DNA of 64,000 nt, taken from NCBI GenBank assembly GCA_022819905.1, contig JAJEGJ010000074.1:1-64000 (forward strand), read 5' to 3'. Positions 8,563 through 15,887 of this stretch are shown here, piece after piece; position 1 is the first letter of the stretch, and the number at the start of each line of letters is the position of its first letter. Below the pieces are notes generated by a model. It did no database searches, was not told the DNA's origin, and saw only the letters and a list, made by a program, of their open reading frames with translations. This stretch comes from Alphaproteobacteria bacterium (lineage in GTDB: Bacteria > Pseudomonadota > Alphaproteobacteria > TMED109). Made by a program: the position numbers and the translations under genes.

Positions 8563-9528
8563 CTATTCGGTTTCTGACTTCACGCCGTAGAACACTGATT
8601 GCAAATCGGAACCCCACGCGACACCGGCCACGCCAGACTGCTCCGCGCCACCGAACTGGCCGACCGCATTGTACTGCCCGGCGCTGTTGCTGCCGGAAAA
8701 GCGGCCGTCCATGATCGACAGGTTCTGCCACTGCAACGTACCGAGGCCGGGCACGTTCTTGAACGACATGTCCGCGGTCGGACTGCCCGCAAGGTTCACC
8801 GTCACGCTGGCGTCACCGGAGACAATCGCTGAGTTACTTCCAACGCGGCCTGCCCACTCACCTGTCCACGTGGCAGCCTCCGTTGGCTGGTGCTGCGGAC
8901 CGGACGGTGAGAGCTGCCAAGTCGTTGCATCCGTCCATGCGGCACTGAGGCCGAGGCTCTGGTTTTCGATGCCGAGCGGCACGCCGCCCATCACCGCCCA
9001 TCCACCGAGCGACGGCGTGAACGTGCCCTGCATCGGGCGGTCGCTGGCGTGATTGGCCTCGCCCGCGCCGACCTCTGCGTGCGGACTCCACGTGGTGAAG
9101 CTCTGTCCGGTGGCGTCCAGGGTGACGGGCCGGGTTTCGCCGGCGGGAAGGTCGCCAATGACCAGCGGCCCGAGTTCCGCGCCGTTCGACAAGTGGATCT
9201 CCACGCGCACGTTCGTCAATGTCTGCCCGGTCGTGTTTTCGACCGTGCCGTTGAAGGTCATGGTGCTCGCGTCGTACCGCAGGATCAGCCGGGTGCCGGC
9301 ACGCACCGTGTCGAAGGTCTCCGTGAGGTCGAGTTGGACAGCGGATTCCTCGCCGCCACCGTCACCACCGACTTCCGAGGCCTCGCCACCGCCACTGTCG
9401 TGGCCAACCCCACCTTCCGCGCTGCCCTCGGGGCCTTCGCCACCGCCGTCGCCGACCGACGAGCAGCCGGCAAGGCCGAGAACCAGCAAGACCGGGATCA
9501 CGACAAAATATCTTGGAAATCTAGTCAT
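8563..9528 (-). CDS. TbpB-like surface lipoprotein with acidic Gly-rich linker
   Basis: A 321-residue lipoprotein. Signal peptide 1-21 ends in the lipobox LAGC (Cys22) and is followed by a Gly/Glu/Ser-rich linker (about 25-65). The middle (about 80-180) is beta-rich: TMTFNGTVENTTGQTLTNVR and VEIHLSNGAELGPLVIGDL resemble an extracellular Ig-like module for tether or matrix proteins. The C-terminal ~110 residues form a TbpB-like barrel (SASVTVNL-type strands, MSFKNVPGLG, MDGRFSGSNSAGQYNAVGQF, GVAGVAW). GGGAG sits seven bases before ATG 9528, fixing the start. It converges on the IS1595-like element. Ligand unknown. Confidence 0.75.
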   Translation of the reverse strand: MTRFPRYFVVIPVLLVLGLAGCSSVGDGGGEGPEGSAEGGVGHDSGGGEASEVGGDGGGEESAVQLDLTETFDTVRAGTRLILRYDASTMTFNGTVENTTGQTLTNVRVEIHLSNGAELGPLVIGDLPAGETRPVTLDATGQSFTTWSPHAEVGAGEANHASDRPMQGTFTPSLGGWAVMGGVPLGIENQSLGLSAAWTDATTWQLSPSGPQHQPTEAATWTGEWAGRVGSNSAIVSGDASVTVNLAGSPTADMSFKNVPGLGTLQWQNLSIMDGRFSGSNSAGQYNAVGQFGGAEQSGVAGVAWGSDLQSVFYGVKSETE

Positions 9529-9610
9529 AAACTGTCTCCCCACACAAACAGCCCGTCGCCAGCTGCATATCATCGAAAACTCTGCCAAGTCAAGCGATAT
9601 TTAACGTAAG

Positions 9611-9639
9611 TTACTGTATTGTAAACTCTCTGTTACAAT
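9611..9639 (+). promoter_or_regulatory. Likely sigma-70 promoter for the Rossmann-fold gene
   Basis: TTACTG (9611-9616) and TACAAT (9634-9639) are separated by 17 bases in an AT-rich gap. Transcription would start near 9647, about 100 bases before ATG 9748. The gap is shared with the divergent lipoprotein gene. Confidence 0.45.
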
Positions 9640-9747
9640 TCTGGAGACCTGACATCCACCAATGCGGGATTGGAATCGATCGGGGATTCGGTGTAGTCAC
9701 GCGGGGAACGACAAGATGACCGGCACCTACATCCCGAAAGGCCGACC

Positions 9748-10530
9748 ATGCATACCACGACTTCTCCAAAGACGGTCTGCACTCTCGGGGCGACCGGTAC
9801 TGTCGGCTTCGAAACAACCGTTCACATGCTGCAAGCCGGTTGCGGTGTGCTCGCCGTAGTGCGCGACCCCTACAAGATCCGGCGGATGCTCAGAGCACGG
9901 GCCATAACCAGTTTTGAGGGATTGACCATTGTCGAACTGGACCTGTTCGCCGAAAAGGCCATCGCCGACCCATCCGTGGCGCAAGCGATGATGGCCTGCG
10001 ATTACATCTTCAACACCGCCTCCAAGCCCGTTTCCCTGATGCCCTGGTCCCGGACCAATCATGAACGGGGCAGCGTCGTTTCATCGTTGACAGGGGATAT
10101 CGTAAAGGCTGCCTCCCGGGGCGGAAAGAGACCCCGCATCGTCGCCTTCTGCGGGACGGAATACTTTGCGGGGCATGACGACAACATCAGCTTTGTCCAC
10201 AAGACAGCGACCAGACTGGCCAACAAGCTAAGCGCGGCACTGCGCGACAACCACGACGAAGCCATGCTTCTGCTGACCTCTGGCTACGAACGATGGAGCG
10301 TGCTCCGATGCGGCAGCATCCGGCCTAGCTCCGGACAAACAGGCGATGCCAGCCGGATCGGGACGGACCTGCACAAGGACGGCAGCAACTACCGCCTCGG
10401 CAAGGGAAAATCACTGGTTGTCGAGGATCTTGCCGCGTATCTCGCCCACGCAGTCCAGAGCGGAACGTTTTCGAGATTTGAAGGGGAGATGCCGTTTCTG
10501 TTCAATACGCGTTTTCTGAAACATGTTTGA
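9748..10530 (+). CDS. NAD(P)-binding Rossmann-fold protein (atypical SDR/NmrA-like)
   Basis: A 260-residue protein beginning with a dinucleotide-binding motif, LGATGTVGFETTVHMLQAG (about residues 12-30), and VVRDPYKIRRML, the second strand with an Arg typical of NADP preference. DYIFNTAS (about 90-97) matches the NA-A loop of atypical short-chain dehydrogenases. A catalytic Tyr-x-x-x-Lys is not clear, so it may be an isomerase-, regulator- or sensor-like member. It stands alone between unrelated genes behind its own promoter. Substrate unknown. Confidence 0.75.
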   Translation: MHTTTSPKTVCTLGATGTVGFETTVHMLQAGCGVLAVVRDPYKIRRMLRARAITSFEGLTIVELDLFAEKAIADPSVAQAMMACDYIFNTASKPVSLMPWSRTNHERGSVVSSLTGDIVKAASRGGKRPRIVAFCGTEYFAGHDDNISFVHKTATRLANKLSAALRDNHDEAMLLLTSGYERWSVLRCGSIRPSSGQTGDASRIGTDLHKDGSNYRLGKGKSLVVEDLAAYLAHAVQSGTFSRFEGEMPFLFNTRFLKHV

Positions 10531-10684
10531 CTCGAGTAAAATGTGTATTAACTGGCCGTCAATTCAACTGGACAAGCTGTTGTTTCTGGGCTCCGAAGTC
10601 AGATTGATGACTTAACAGGGTGAGCGGGCCTCGGTAGGATTTGCGCGAGAAGTGGGTGGTGAATCAGTAGGGAAAGATGAACCT

Positions 10685-10882
10685 ATGCCCAAAGCCCGAA
10701 AAGGTAAGGCACCAGCCGAAAAGGGCCGTGTCAAACTGCCTTCTGAGCGGTCGATCACGATGCCGCCACGCGACTACCAGCCAAGCAAGGCCGAAATCGA
10801 GGAAGAGTTCGATATGCCGGGAGCTGACATCAAGACGGTGCGATCAGCGTTCTTCCGTCCGATCCGGGTTGCCACGAAGTAG
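10685..10882 (+). CDS. Small conserved-looking protein of unknown function
   Basis: A 65-residue protein, MPKARKGKAPAEKGRVKLPS through EIEEEFDMPGADIKTVRSAF to FFRPIRV. The basic, flexible start followed by an acidic EEEFDMPG segment and a short amphipathic helix looks like small antitoxin-like proteins of mobile DNA, but I cannot name a family. A purine-rich AGGGAAAG lies upstream of the ATG. No toxin gene is adjacent. Confidence 0.45.
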   Translation: MPKARKGKAPAEKGRVKLPSERSITMPPRDYQPSKAEIEEEFDMPGADIKTVRSAFFRPIRVATK

Positions 10883-10927
10883 GCCGGTGAACGTACCGCC
10901 GGAATGTGACTTTCAGATATAGTTCCC

Positions 10928-11149
10928 CGACTGTCTTCATCGGTCGCGGTGTCGGAGCTTCGCCTCCTCGAGAATGCCGCCGAGAACCGCCGCCGGCTCA
11001 CCGCTCCGGCCTTCGCCACGGTCGAGCTGGTCCAGCCCGGCGCCGATACGCGCCCGGATTTCGGTCAGCTGGTCGGCGTGCTTGCGGCGCTGCAGCTCGC
11101 GCAGCCCGTCCCGGACCACCTCGCTGGCGTTGTTGTAGCTGCCGGCCGC
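10928..11149. repeat. 222-bp duplicated parD segment, copy 2
   Basis: Nearly identical to 4710-4931. The copy ends about 70 bases before a degraded copy of the thrS 3' region starts (11220), so two unrelated duplicated pieces lie side by side. Confidence 0.9.
10937..11149 (-). pseudogene. Truncated ParD antitoxin copy
   Basis: Residues SYNNASEVVRDGLREL to the C-terminal EAKLRHRDR match the antitoxin at 4719-5000 with one Lys/Glu change. The first ~22 residues, which include the DNA-binding strand, are replaced by unrelated sequence (frame open to 11221). No ParE frame follows. Likely non-functional. Confidence 0.7.
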
Positions 11150-11219
11150 GCGTTTCATCAATTCGCGTTCGCCGCCGTCTTTACCGACCGTTTCGTCAGT
11201 CGCCGCTGCCGCGCACTCC

Positions 11220-11460
11220 ACGGCGCGCCTCGCGTGACCGTCGCCAACACGATCACCAGCGATGCCGACCTACGCCCGGGCAGTCCGTGCTGCGCTCGAC
11301 ACGGCTGGTCTCCGCGCGGCCCTCGACCTCCGGAATGACTAGATCGGCCAACACGTCGGGGAGCGCTGCCACGCCAAGGTCCCTGTCCATCTTGTTGTCG
11401 ACCGACGCGAGGCCGGGCAGCGGCAAGTCGCCGGTCGGAGATTGGGTGATGCGGCGCGGC
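11220..11460 (+). repeat. Degraded copy A of the thrS 3' region
   Basis: Matches thrS 17530-17770 along its whole length with scattered substitutions and small indels: GCGTGACCGTCGCCAACACG against the strand around ITSDADG, then CGACGCGAGGCCGGGCAGCG against GRREAEQR. It encodes no intact frame. It lies 4.4 kb upstream of thrS in the same orientation. It covers the first part of the anticodon-binding domain. Confidence 0.75.
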
Positions 11461-11492
11461 CAGCGTGAGTGCGCCTCGACCGGACGCCTAGT

Positions 11493-11717
11493 CTAGTCGT
11501 GCAGTTCCAGTCGTCGCTCGATCCGGTCGAGACGTTCCTGCATCGTCGCGATGGTGCTGTCCCGCGAAATTTCTGACTGCATGAAGCCGGCCACGTGGGA
11601 CTTGACGCCACGGACATCGGCATGGAGTTCGTTGATGGGGTCATCCATTGAGGCCAGCTTGGCCTGAATCGCCTTCAGGTGCTCAAGCAGCAGCTGATTG
11701 GTGACGTTGTCAGGCAT
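11493..11717 (-). CDS. Small coiled-coil protein of unknown function
   Basis: A 74-residue protein, MPDNVTNQLLLEHLKAIQAK through HVAGFMQSEISRD to TMQERLDRIERRLELHD. Heptad-like spacing of Leu/Ile/Met (LLLEHLKAIQAKL; MQERLDRIERRLEL) suggests a parallel coiled coil of two helices joined by a short loop. Similar small proteins accompany phage and plasmid genes, but I cannot assign a role. It has ordinary codon use and no clear operon partner. Confidence 0.55.
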   Translation of the reverse strand: MPDNVTNQLLLEHLKAIQAKLASMDDPINELHADVRGVKSHVAGFMQSEISRDSTIATMQERLDRIERRLELHD

Positions 11718-11990
11718 GGCCGGATTCCCAGCGGGATGGTAGCAGAGTTGAAGGTTGGTGGCGTCACCATCCTTGTTTCCGATCCAGCCGTAACCAGCTC
11801 CAAATTCAAGGTCGCAACGAGTGCCTTGCTGTGTGAGAACTGCGTGGCGCCAAGGGTCGCACTTCGGCCGAGCGGTCGCTCACACATCTCCCCATTCCAC
11901 GGGAGTCCCGGCAGGGGGAGGGAGGTCGTCTGCTCGGAAACCGGTCGCGCCACCTGCGTCGGCCGCGGCAAGGCCGTGCGACAGAATTTA

Positions 11991-12013
11991 GGGGATTATA
12001 TACGAAAGTGCCG
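11991..12013 (+). repeat. Left terminal inverted repeat of the TnpB element
   Basis: Begins GGGGATTATATACG and ends AAAGTGCCG. Pairs with 13261-13283. Confidence 0.8.
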
Positions 12014-12055
12014 AAGACGTTGCGTATAGTCCCGTTATGTTCTATTCATGATCCT

Positions 12056-13255
12056 GTGCGCACGCATCGGAACATCACCTACCGCCTGGTACCCGGCACC
12101 GCCGTCCGCGCCCGCAAGCTGGCCAGCACGGCCGGAGCCTGCCGGTACGTGTGGAACACCGTGCTGGCCGATCAGCAGGGCTTGTACCTGTCGGCGCGGG
12201 CGGCGGGTGCGGAGCCGCCGTCGGTCTCGTTCTTCACGCTGGGGAAGGCGTACACCCAGCTCCGGAGGGTCACGCCTTGGCTGCAGGAGCTGCCGTTCGC
12301 GCCGATCCGCTACACGTTGAAGTACCAGGCCGACGCCTGGCAGCGGTTGTTCCGGGGGCAGGGCGCCCGCCCGCGCTTCAAGGCGCGCCGCGGGGACGAC
12401 CGCGTGACCTTTCCCGGGGGCAGCTTCCGGATCGAGGGGGACGTGGTGCGCCTGGCGCGGATCGGGCCGATGCGGCTGCGTCGTCGGGGCGGCAATCCGT
12501 ATCCGGACGGGGTGCCGAAACAAGTGGCCGTGAAGCGCGTGGGGAAGCGCTGGCACGCGGTTGTCTGCTACGAGGTGGAGGTCGGGGAGCGGCCGGACGA
12601 CGGCCGGGCGCTGGGCATCGACATGAACGTCGGGCAGGTGACGACCAGCGACGGCGCCATCCTGCGGCAGCCGGTGTCCTCCATGCTGATGGCCCGCCAC
12701 CGGCGGCAGCAGCGTGTCGCCGCCCGGCGGCGGAAGGGCTCGCGCCGGCGGCTGCGCATGGTCCGGCGGGCGGCGCGGACCGCCCGGAAGCTGGCCATGC
12801 GGCGGCGGAACTGGCAGCACCAGATGAGCCGGCGGCTGGCGGACCGGGCCGCGACACTGGTCGTGGAGGACCTGCGGGTCCGGGGCATGACGGCCTCCGC
12901 GAGGGGCACGGTTGAGCAGCCCGGGACGAACGTGCAGCAGAAGGCCGGGCTGAACCGGTCCATCCTGCACACCGGGTGGGGCGATCTCAGGCGGATGCTC
13001 GAATACAAGGCGGCGACTGTCGTGGCCGTCCATCCGGCCTACAGCAGCCAGACCTGCCATGCGTGCGGGCACGTGAGCGCGGCGTCGCGTCCGTGCCAGG
13101 CGCAGTTCAAGTGTGTGTCCTGCGGACACACGGCACATGCGGACGTGAATGCAGCCCGCAACATCCTGGCCCTAGGGACGGGGGCGACTGGACGGCGAGG
13201 AGCGTTGGCGCTGGCCACTCCGCAGACCCGTCAACCGGTATCGGAAGCGGCCTGA
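12056..13255 (+). CDS. tnpB: TnpB RNA-guided nuclease (IS605 OrfB family)
   Basis: A 399-residue protein from GTG 12056 (an earlier GTG at 12008 lies within the terminal repeat). The N-terminal HRNITYRLVPGTAVRARKLA and CRYVWN are the usual TnpB start. The RuvC site is intact: Asp in LGIDMNVGQV (about 200), Glu in VVEDLRVRGM, and Asp in AHADVNAARNIL. A zinc finger CHACGH...CVSCGH lies before the last Asp. TnpB cuts DNA guided by an RNA made from the element's right end, helping to keep the element at a locus after transposition. Here the stop is only five bases before the right repeat, so an RNA scaffold would overlap the coding end. Confidence 0.9.
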   Translation: MRTHRNITYRLVPGTAVRARKLASTAGACRYVWNTVLADQQGLYLSARAAGAEPPSVSFFTLGKAYTQLRRVTPWLQELPFAPIRYTLKYQADAWQRLFRGQGARPRFKARRGDDRVTFPGGSFRIEGDVVRLARIGPMRLRRRGGNPYPDGVPKQVAVKRVGKRWHAVVCYEVEVGERPDDGRALGIDMNVGQVTTSDGAILRQPVSSMLMARHRRQQRVAARRRKGSRRRLRMVRRAARTARKLAMRRRNWQHQMSRRLADRAATLVVEDLRVRGMTASARGTVEQPGTNVQQKAGLNRSILHTGWGDLRRMLEYKAATVVAVHPAYSSQTCHACGHVSAASRPCQAQFKCVSCGHTAHADVNAARNILALGTGATGRRGALALATPQTRQPVSEAA

Positions 13256-13260
13256 CATGA

Positions 13261-13283
13261 CGGCACTTTCGTATATAAGTCCC
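13261..13283 (-). repeat. Right terminal inverted repeat of the TnpB element
   Basis: Inverted copy of 11991-12013 with two mismatches, both near the outer tip. Confidence 0.8.
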
Positions 13284-13590
13284 TTAGTTTTGCCTGGGAA
13301 GTGCCTGCGCATGTCGACGCCCACTGAACTTCCGCGCCACGGCGGGCGACGCGGCGTTCAGTTGGCACGATGTCGGAGCGGCGGCGGCGCATCTGCATCG
13401 AAGCGGCCGGTCGAAGATCAGGAAGTGGGATTGTCCCCTGAGCCGCACTTCCCTGAAGGGCAATTGACGGTCATGGCTTCCGGTGGCGCTCGTCGTCTTG
13501 ACTTGGGTAGCGAACGCCGGATATAGCCGTTTGGCTCCCGCGCAGGAAACCCTCACGAAAAGCTATACGTCATTGCGATAGTGAGGTATT

Positions 13591-13598
13591 GTATATAC
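13591..13598. promoter_or_regulatory. GTATATAC palindrome before the second AbiE-like pair
   Basis: The same octamer as at 2754-2761, again 30-60 bases ahead of an AbiEi-type gene. TTGCGA at 13573-13578 may be a -35 element. Likely operator/promoter (inference). Confidence 0.35.
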
Positions 13599-13625
13599 GT
13601 GAAGTATCAATGTGCGGGCAACGCC

Positions 13626-14633
13626 ATGGCGAGAAGCGAGATTGCCCAACGTTCCGCAGATGCCGTGACGGCCGTGCTTCCGCCTTCGGTCCGAATTCGT
13701 CGGCGTTGCACGGTGGGCCATTCGGTCGACCTTGAAGTTAACGGGGAGCCCATGCGAGTCCGGTGGCTCGGCGAGGGAGGACTGCGGCAGGCACGGGAGT
13801 TGGTCGCCAACCGGAAGGACCGACCAGACGTGGCGGTCGCCCGGCGCATGTCCTTGGGCGCACGCCAGACGTTGGCGGCAGCAGGTATCGGCTGGGTCGA
13901 CGAAACCGGCGCTGCCGAGATTGTGCGTGGGTCGTTGATCGTCTCCAGGAGTGGACGGCCTCCCGTGTCTTCGCGCAAGCCGCCCCACTGGACGCCTGCC
14001 GTCCTTGCTGTCGCCGAAGCCTTGCTCTGCGGCGCGCGGGCGACCGTCGGCTCCGTGCAGGAAACCTCGGGGTTGTCCACAGGAAGCGTCACCAACGCGC
14101 TGCGGACGCTGACCGAACTCGGGATCCTGAGCGCCGCAGCGCGGCGCGGGCGCAATGCCGCCCGTCAAATTGCCGATCGGGATCGGCTGCTGGACGCTTA
14201 TGCGGCCGCGGCGGCTGCCTTGATGCCAACAACCGCTCTCACCGTCGGTGTAACCTGGCGTGACCCGATGGTGGGCTTGATCCGCATCGGCCAGCAGTGG
14301 GATCGCTCAGGCTTTTCGTGGGCTGCAACGGGCACCGCGGCAGCGGCGGTGCTTGCCCCCTACCTGACGACAGTCACGAGTAGCGAGGTCTACGTCGAAG
14401 CAAAGACGAGCGCGGCACTCGAATGGGTGGCAGCGAAGAGCGGGCTGCGGCCGATCGACGGCGGGAGGCTGACCCTGCGGCCGTTCCCCACGGTCACAGC
14501 CGAGCGTCTGGCCACGGCTGAACACGGGCTCCGTCTTGTTCCGTGGCCCCGCGCGTATGCCGACCTTCGCGTCGCCGGCGTGCGAGGCGAGGAAGCCGCT
14601 GAGCATCTTCGGGACACGCTGCGTGGTCGATGA
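13626..14633 (+). CDS. AbiEi-like antitoxin with nuclease-like N-terminal domain and winged helix
   Basis: A 335-residue protein. Residues about 1-110 resemble the restriction-endonuclease-like domain of long AbiEi relatives (VRWLGEGGLRQARELV, RMSLGARQTLAAAGIGWVDE). A winged helix follows (about 135-175: ATVGSVQETSGLSTGSVTNA, LRTLTELGIL). The C-terminal half (GVTWRDPMVGLIRIGQQWDR onward) matches the conserved effector part of these antitoxins. The partner is the nucleotidyltransferase overlapping its 3' end. ATG 13626 is chosen at MARSEIAQ; an upstream start at 13581 has no better ribosome site. It probably represses its own operon. Confidence 0.65.
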   Translation: MARSEIAQRSADAVTAVLPPSVRIRRRCTVGHSVDLEVNGEPMRVRWLGEGGLRQARELVANRKDRPDVAVARRMSLGARQTLAAAGIGWVDETGAAEIVRGSLIVSRSGRPPVSSRKPPHWTPAVLAVAEALLCGARATVGSVQETSGLSTGSVTNALRTLTELGILSAAARRGRNAARQIADRDRLLDAYAAAAAALMPTTALTVGVTWRDPMVGLIRIGQQWDRSGFSWAATGTAAAAVLAPYLTTVTSSEVYVEAKTSAALEWVAAKSGLRPIDGGRLTLRPFPTVTAERLATAEHGLRLVPWPRAYADLRVAGVRGEEAAEHLRDTLRGR

Positions 14634-15465
14634 GCAGCTGCTCCGCTCCCGGGCAGCACGGGAAGCGGCCGAAACCGCGCTTGTGCGTATCGTCGACCAC
14701 TACGGAGATCGGCCGGAGTTCGTTGTCCTTGGAGGTCTCGTCCCGGACCTGCTTTGCGCCCAAAGTGAATTCCAGCACGCAGGGACGATCGATGTAGATG
14801 TGCAGGTCGACCTCGAGATCGCCGGTGGAGCTGTAAACGCGGTTCGGCTCGAACACGCGCTGCTAAATGCCGGTTTCGCGCCAGAGAACGCACGAACTTG
14901 GCGATGGGTCACGGACGGGACCACTGGCATGCCGGTCGTCAAGTTCGAGCTGCTGGCCGACCTCCACGATCAGCCGGCGGACACGACGATTTCGTTCGAC
15001 GCGTGTGAGAAACTCGGGGCCGTAAATCTTCGTGGCACGGGGTTCGCAGCACGCGATGCCGAAATTCGCGAATTGACCGTCCGAGATGGCAGCCACACTC
15101 TGTCCGCCGAGGTGAACATCGCAGGCATTGCTGGATTCCTGCTTGCCAAGACTGCCGCGGCATTCTCGCGGCGAAAAGCCAAGGACTGGTACGACATCGC
15201 CTTTGTGCTCTTGCATAACGACGCTGGCGGTACGGCTACGGCGGTCGAACTCGTCGAGAAGCGCTTTCCGGGCGAAATCTTTGCGCTCCGCTCGGCCTTG
15301 AATGACCTTGAGGCCAACTTCGGGCACCCGGCGGCCCAGGGAGCCCGGTCCTACGTCGCCCAAATGCAGCTCGACCATCCCGATCTCGACCCCTCGACGC
15401 TCGCCGCCGATGCCATCGTCGCCGTGGAGGAGTTCTGCCAGACCCTGCGGCATCGTGCCGATTGA
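14623..15465 (+). CDS. Nucleotidyltransferase-like toxin partner (AbiEii-related)
   Basis: A 280-residue protein overlapping the antitoxin gene by 11 bases, from GTG 14623. RPEFVVLGGLVPDLL and GTIDVDVQVDLEI (about residues 27-60) form a nucleotidyltransferase core: a GG loop followed by two Asp on alternating positions. AFSRRKAKDWYDIAFVLLH (about 180-198) matches the KD-YD helix common to AbiEii proteins. It would modify a nucleic-acid or protein substrate with a nucleotide, stopping growth when the antitoxin is lost. It differs clearly in sequence from the AbiEii at 3374. Confidence 0.7.
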   Translation: MVDEQLLRSRAAREAAETALVRIVDHYGDRPEFVVLGGLVPDLLCAQSEFQHAGTIDVDVQVDLEIAGGAVNAVRLEHALLNAGFAPENARTWRWVTDGTTGMPVVKFELLADLHDQPADTTISFDACEKLGAVNLRGTGFAARDAEIRELTVRDGSHTLSAEVNIAGIAGFLLAKTAAAFSRRKAKDWYDIAFVLLHNDAGGTATAVELVEKRFPGEIFALRSALNDLEANFGHPAAQGARSYVAQMQLDHPDLDPSTLAADAIVAVEEFCQTLRHRAD

Positions 15466-15887
15466 CCGCACACGCGGGGCGGCCAGTTTCGACCTCAAGC
15501 GAGCCTGAGGACATCTTTTGCGGCTACCCGTGCTGGGACTCTCCCAGTTAGCGAAACCGATCTCCACGATGAAGCCGTCGCGGCTGACATCCGGCCGACC
15601 CTCACCATGATCGGCATGGGCACGCTCCTGTTTGCACCCCTGCGTCTGTTGTTGCCGCCCAACCGGACTCCCTTGGTTCTCCGGGGACGGTTCCACTGAG
15701 TCGCTCGGGACGGTGCTAGCCAGACCCGGCGATCTTCCCTCTGGCTGGACCCTGGCGCGTGTGATGACATCGCGCAAACGACCTGCTCTTGCCATGCAAC
15801 GCAACCGGGACCACGACGGCATGACCGGTTGACCCCGCGTCCCGCGCAGATCATCTTCCGGCATCCCGCAACCGTTGGACCCGGCCC
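15466..15887. other. 420 bp upstream of thrS, no gene seen
   Basis: No coding signal. No T-box, leader hairpin or thr operator could be recognised, although thrS is often autoregulated through its leader. Confidence 0.4.

Larger units (their letters stand above)
11991..13283 (+). mobile_element. TnpB element bounded by 23-bp inverted repeats
   Basis: The ends at 11991-12013 and 13261-13283 are inverted copies matching at 21 of 23 positions. TTA flanks both sides (11988-11990 and 13284-13286), a possible 3-bp target duplication. The only gene inside is a TnpB nuclease; there is no transposase. Classical IS200/IS605 and IS607 elements, where TnpB normally lives, have no terminal inverted repeats. 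The outermost ten bases of the left end, GGGGATTATA, equal those of the IS1595 transposon at 38681, so it may be moved in trans by an IS1595-type enzyme. The 8-bp duplication expected for that family is not seen. Confidence 0.7.

Noticed and set aside
11675-11971. 98-codon minus-strand frame overlapping the coiled-coil gene
   Set aside because: Composition unlike a protein, no ribosome site, and overlaps a better-supported gene.
12035-13138. 367-codon minus-strand frame over tnpB
   Set aside because: Pro/Arg/His-rich shadow of an intact TnpB with all catalytic residues.
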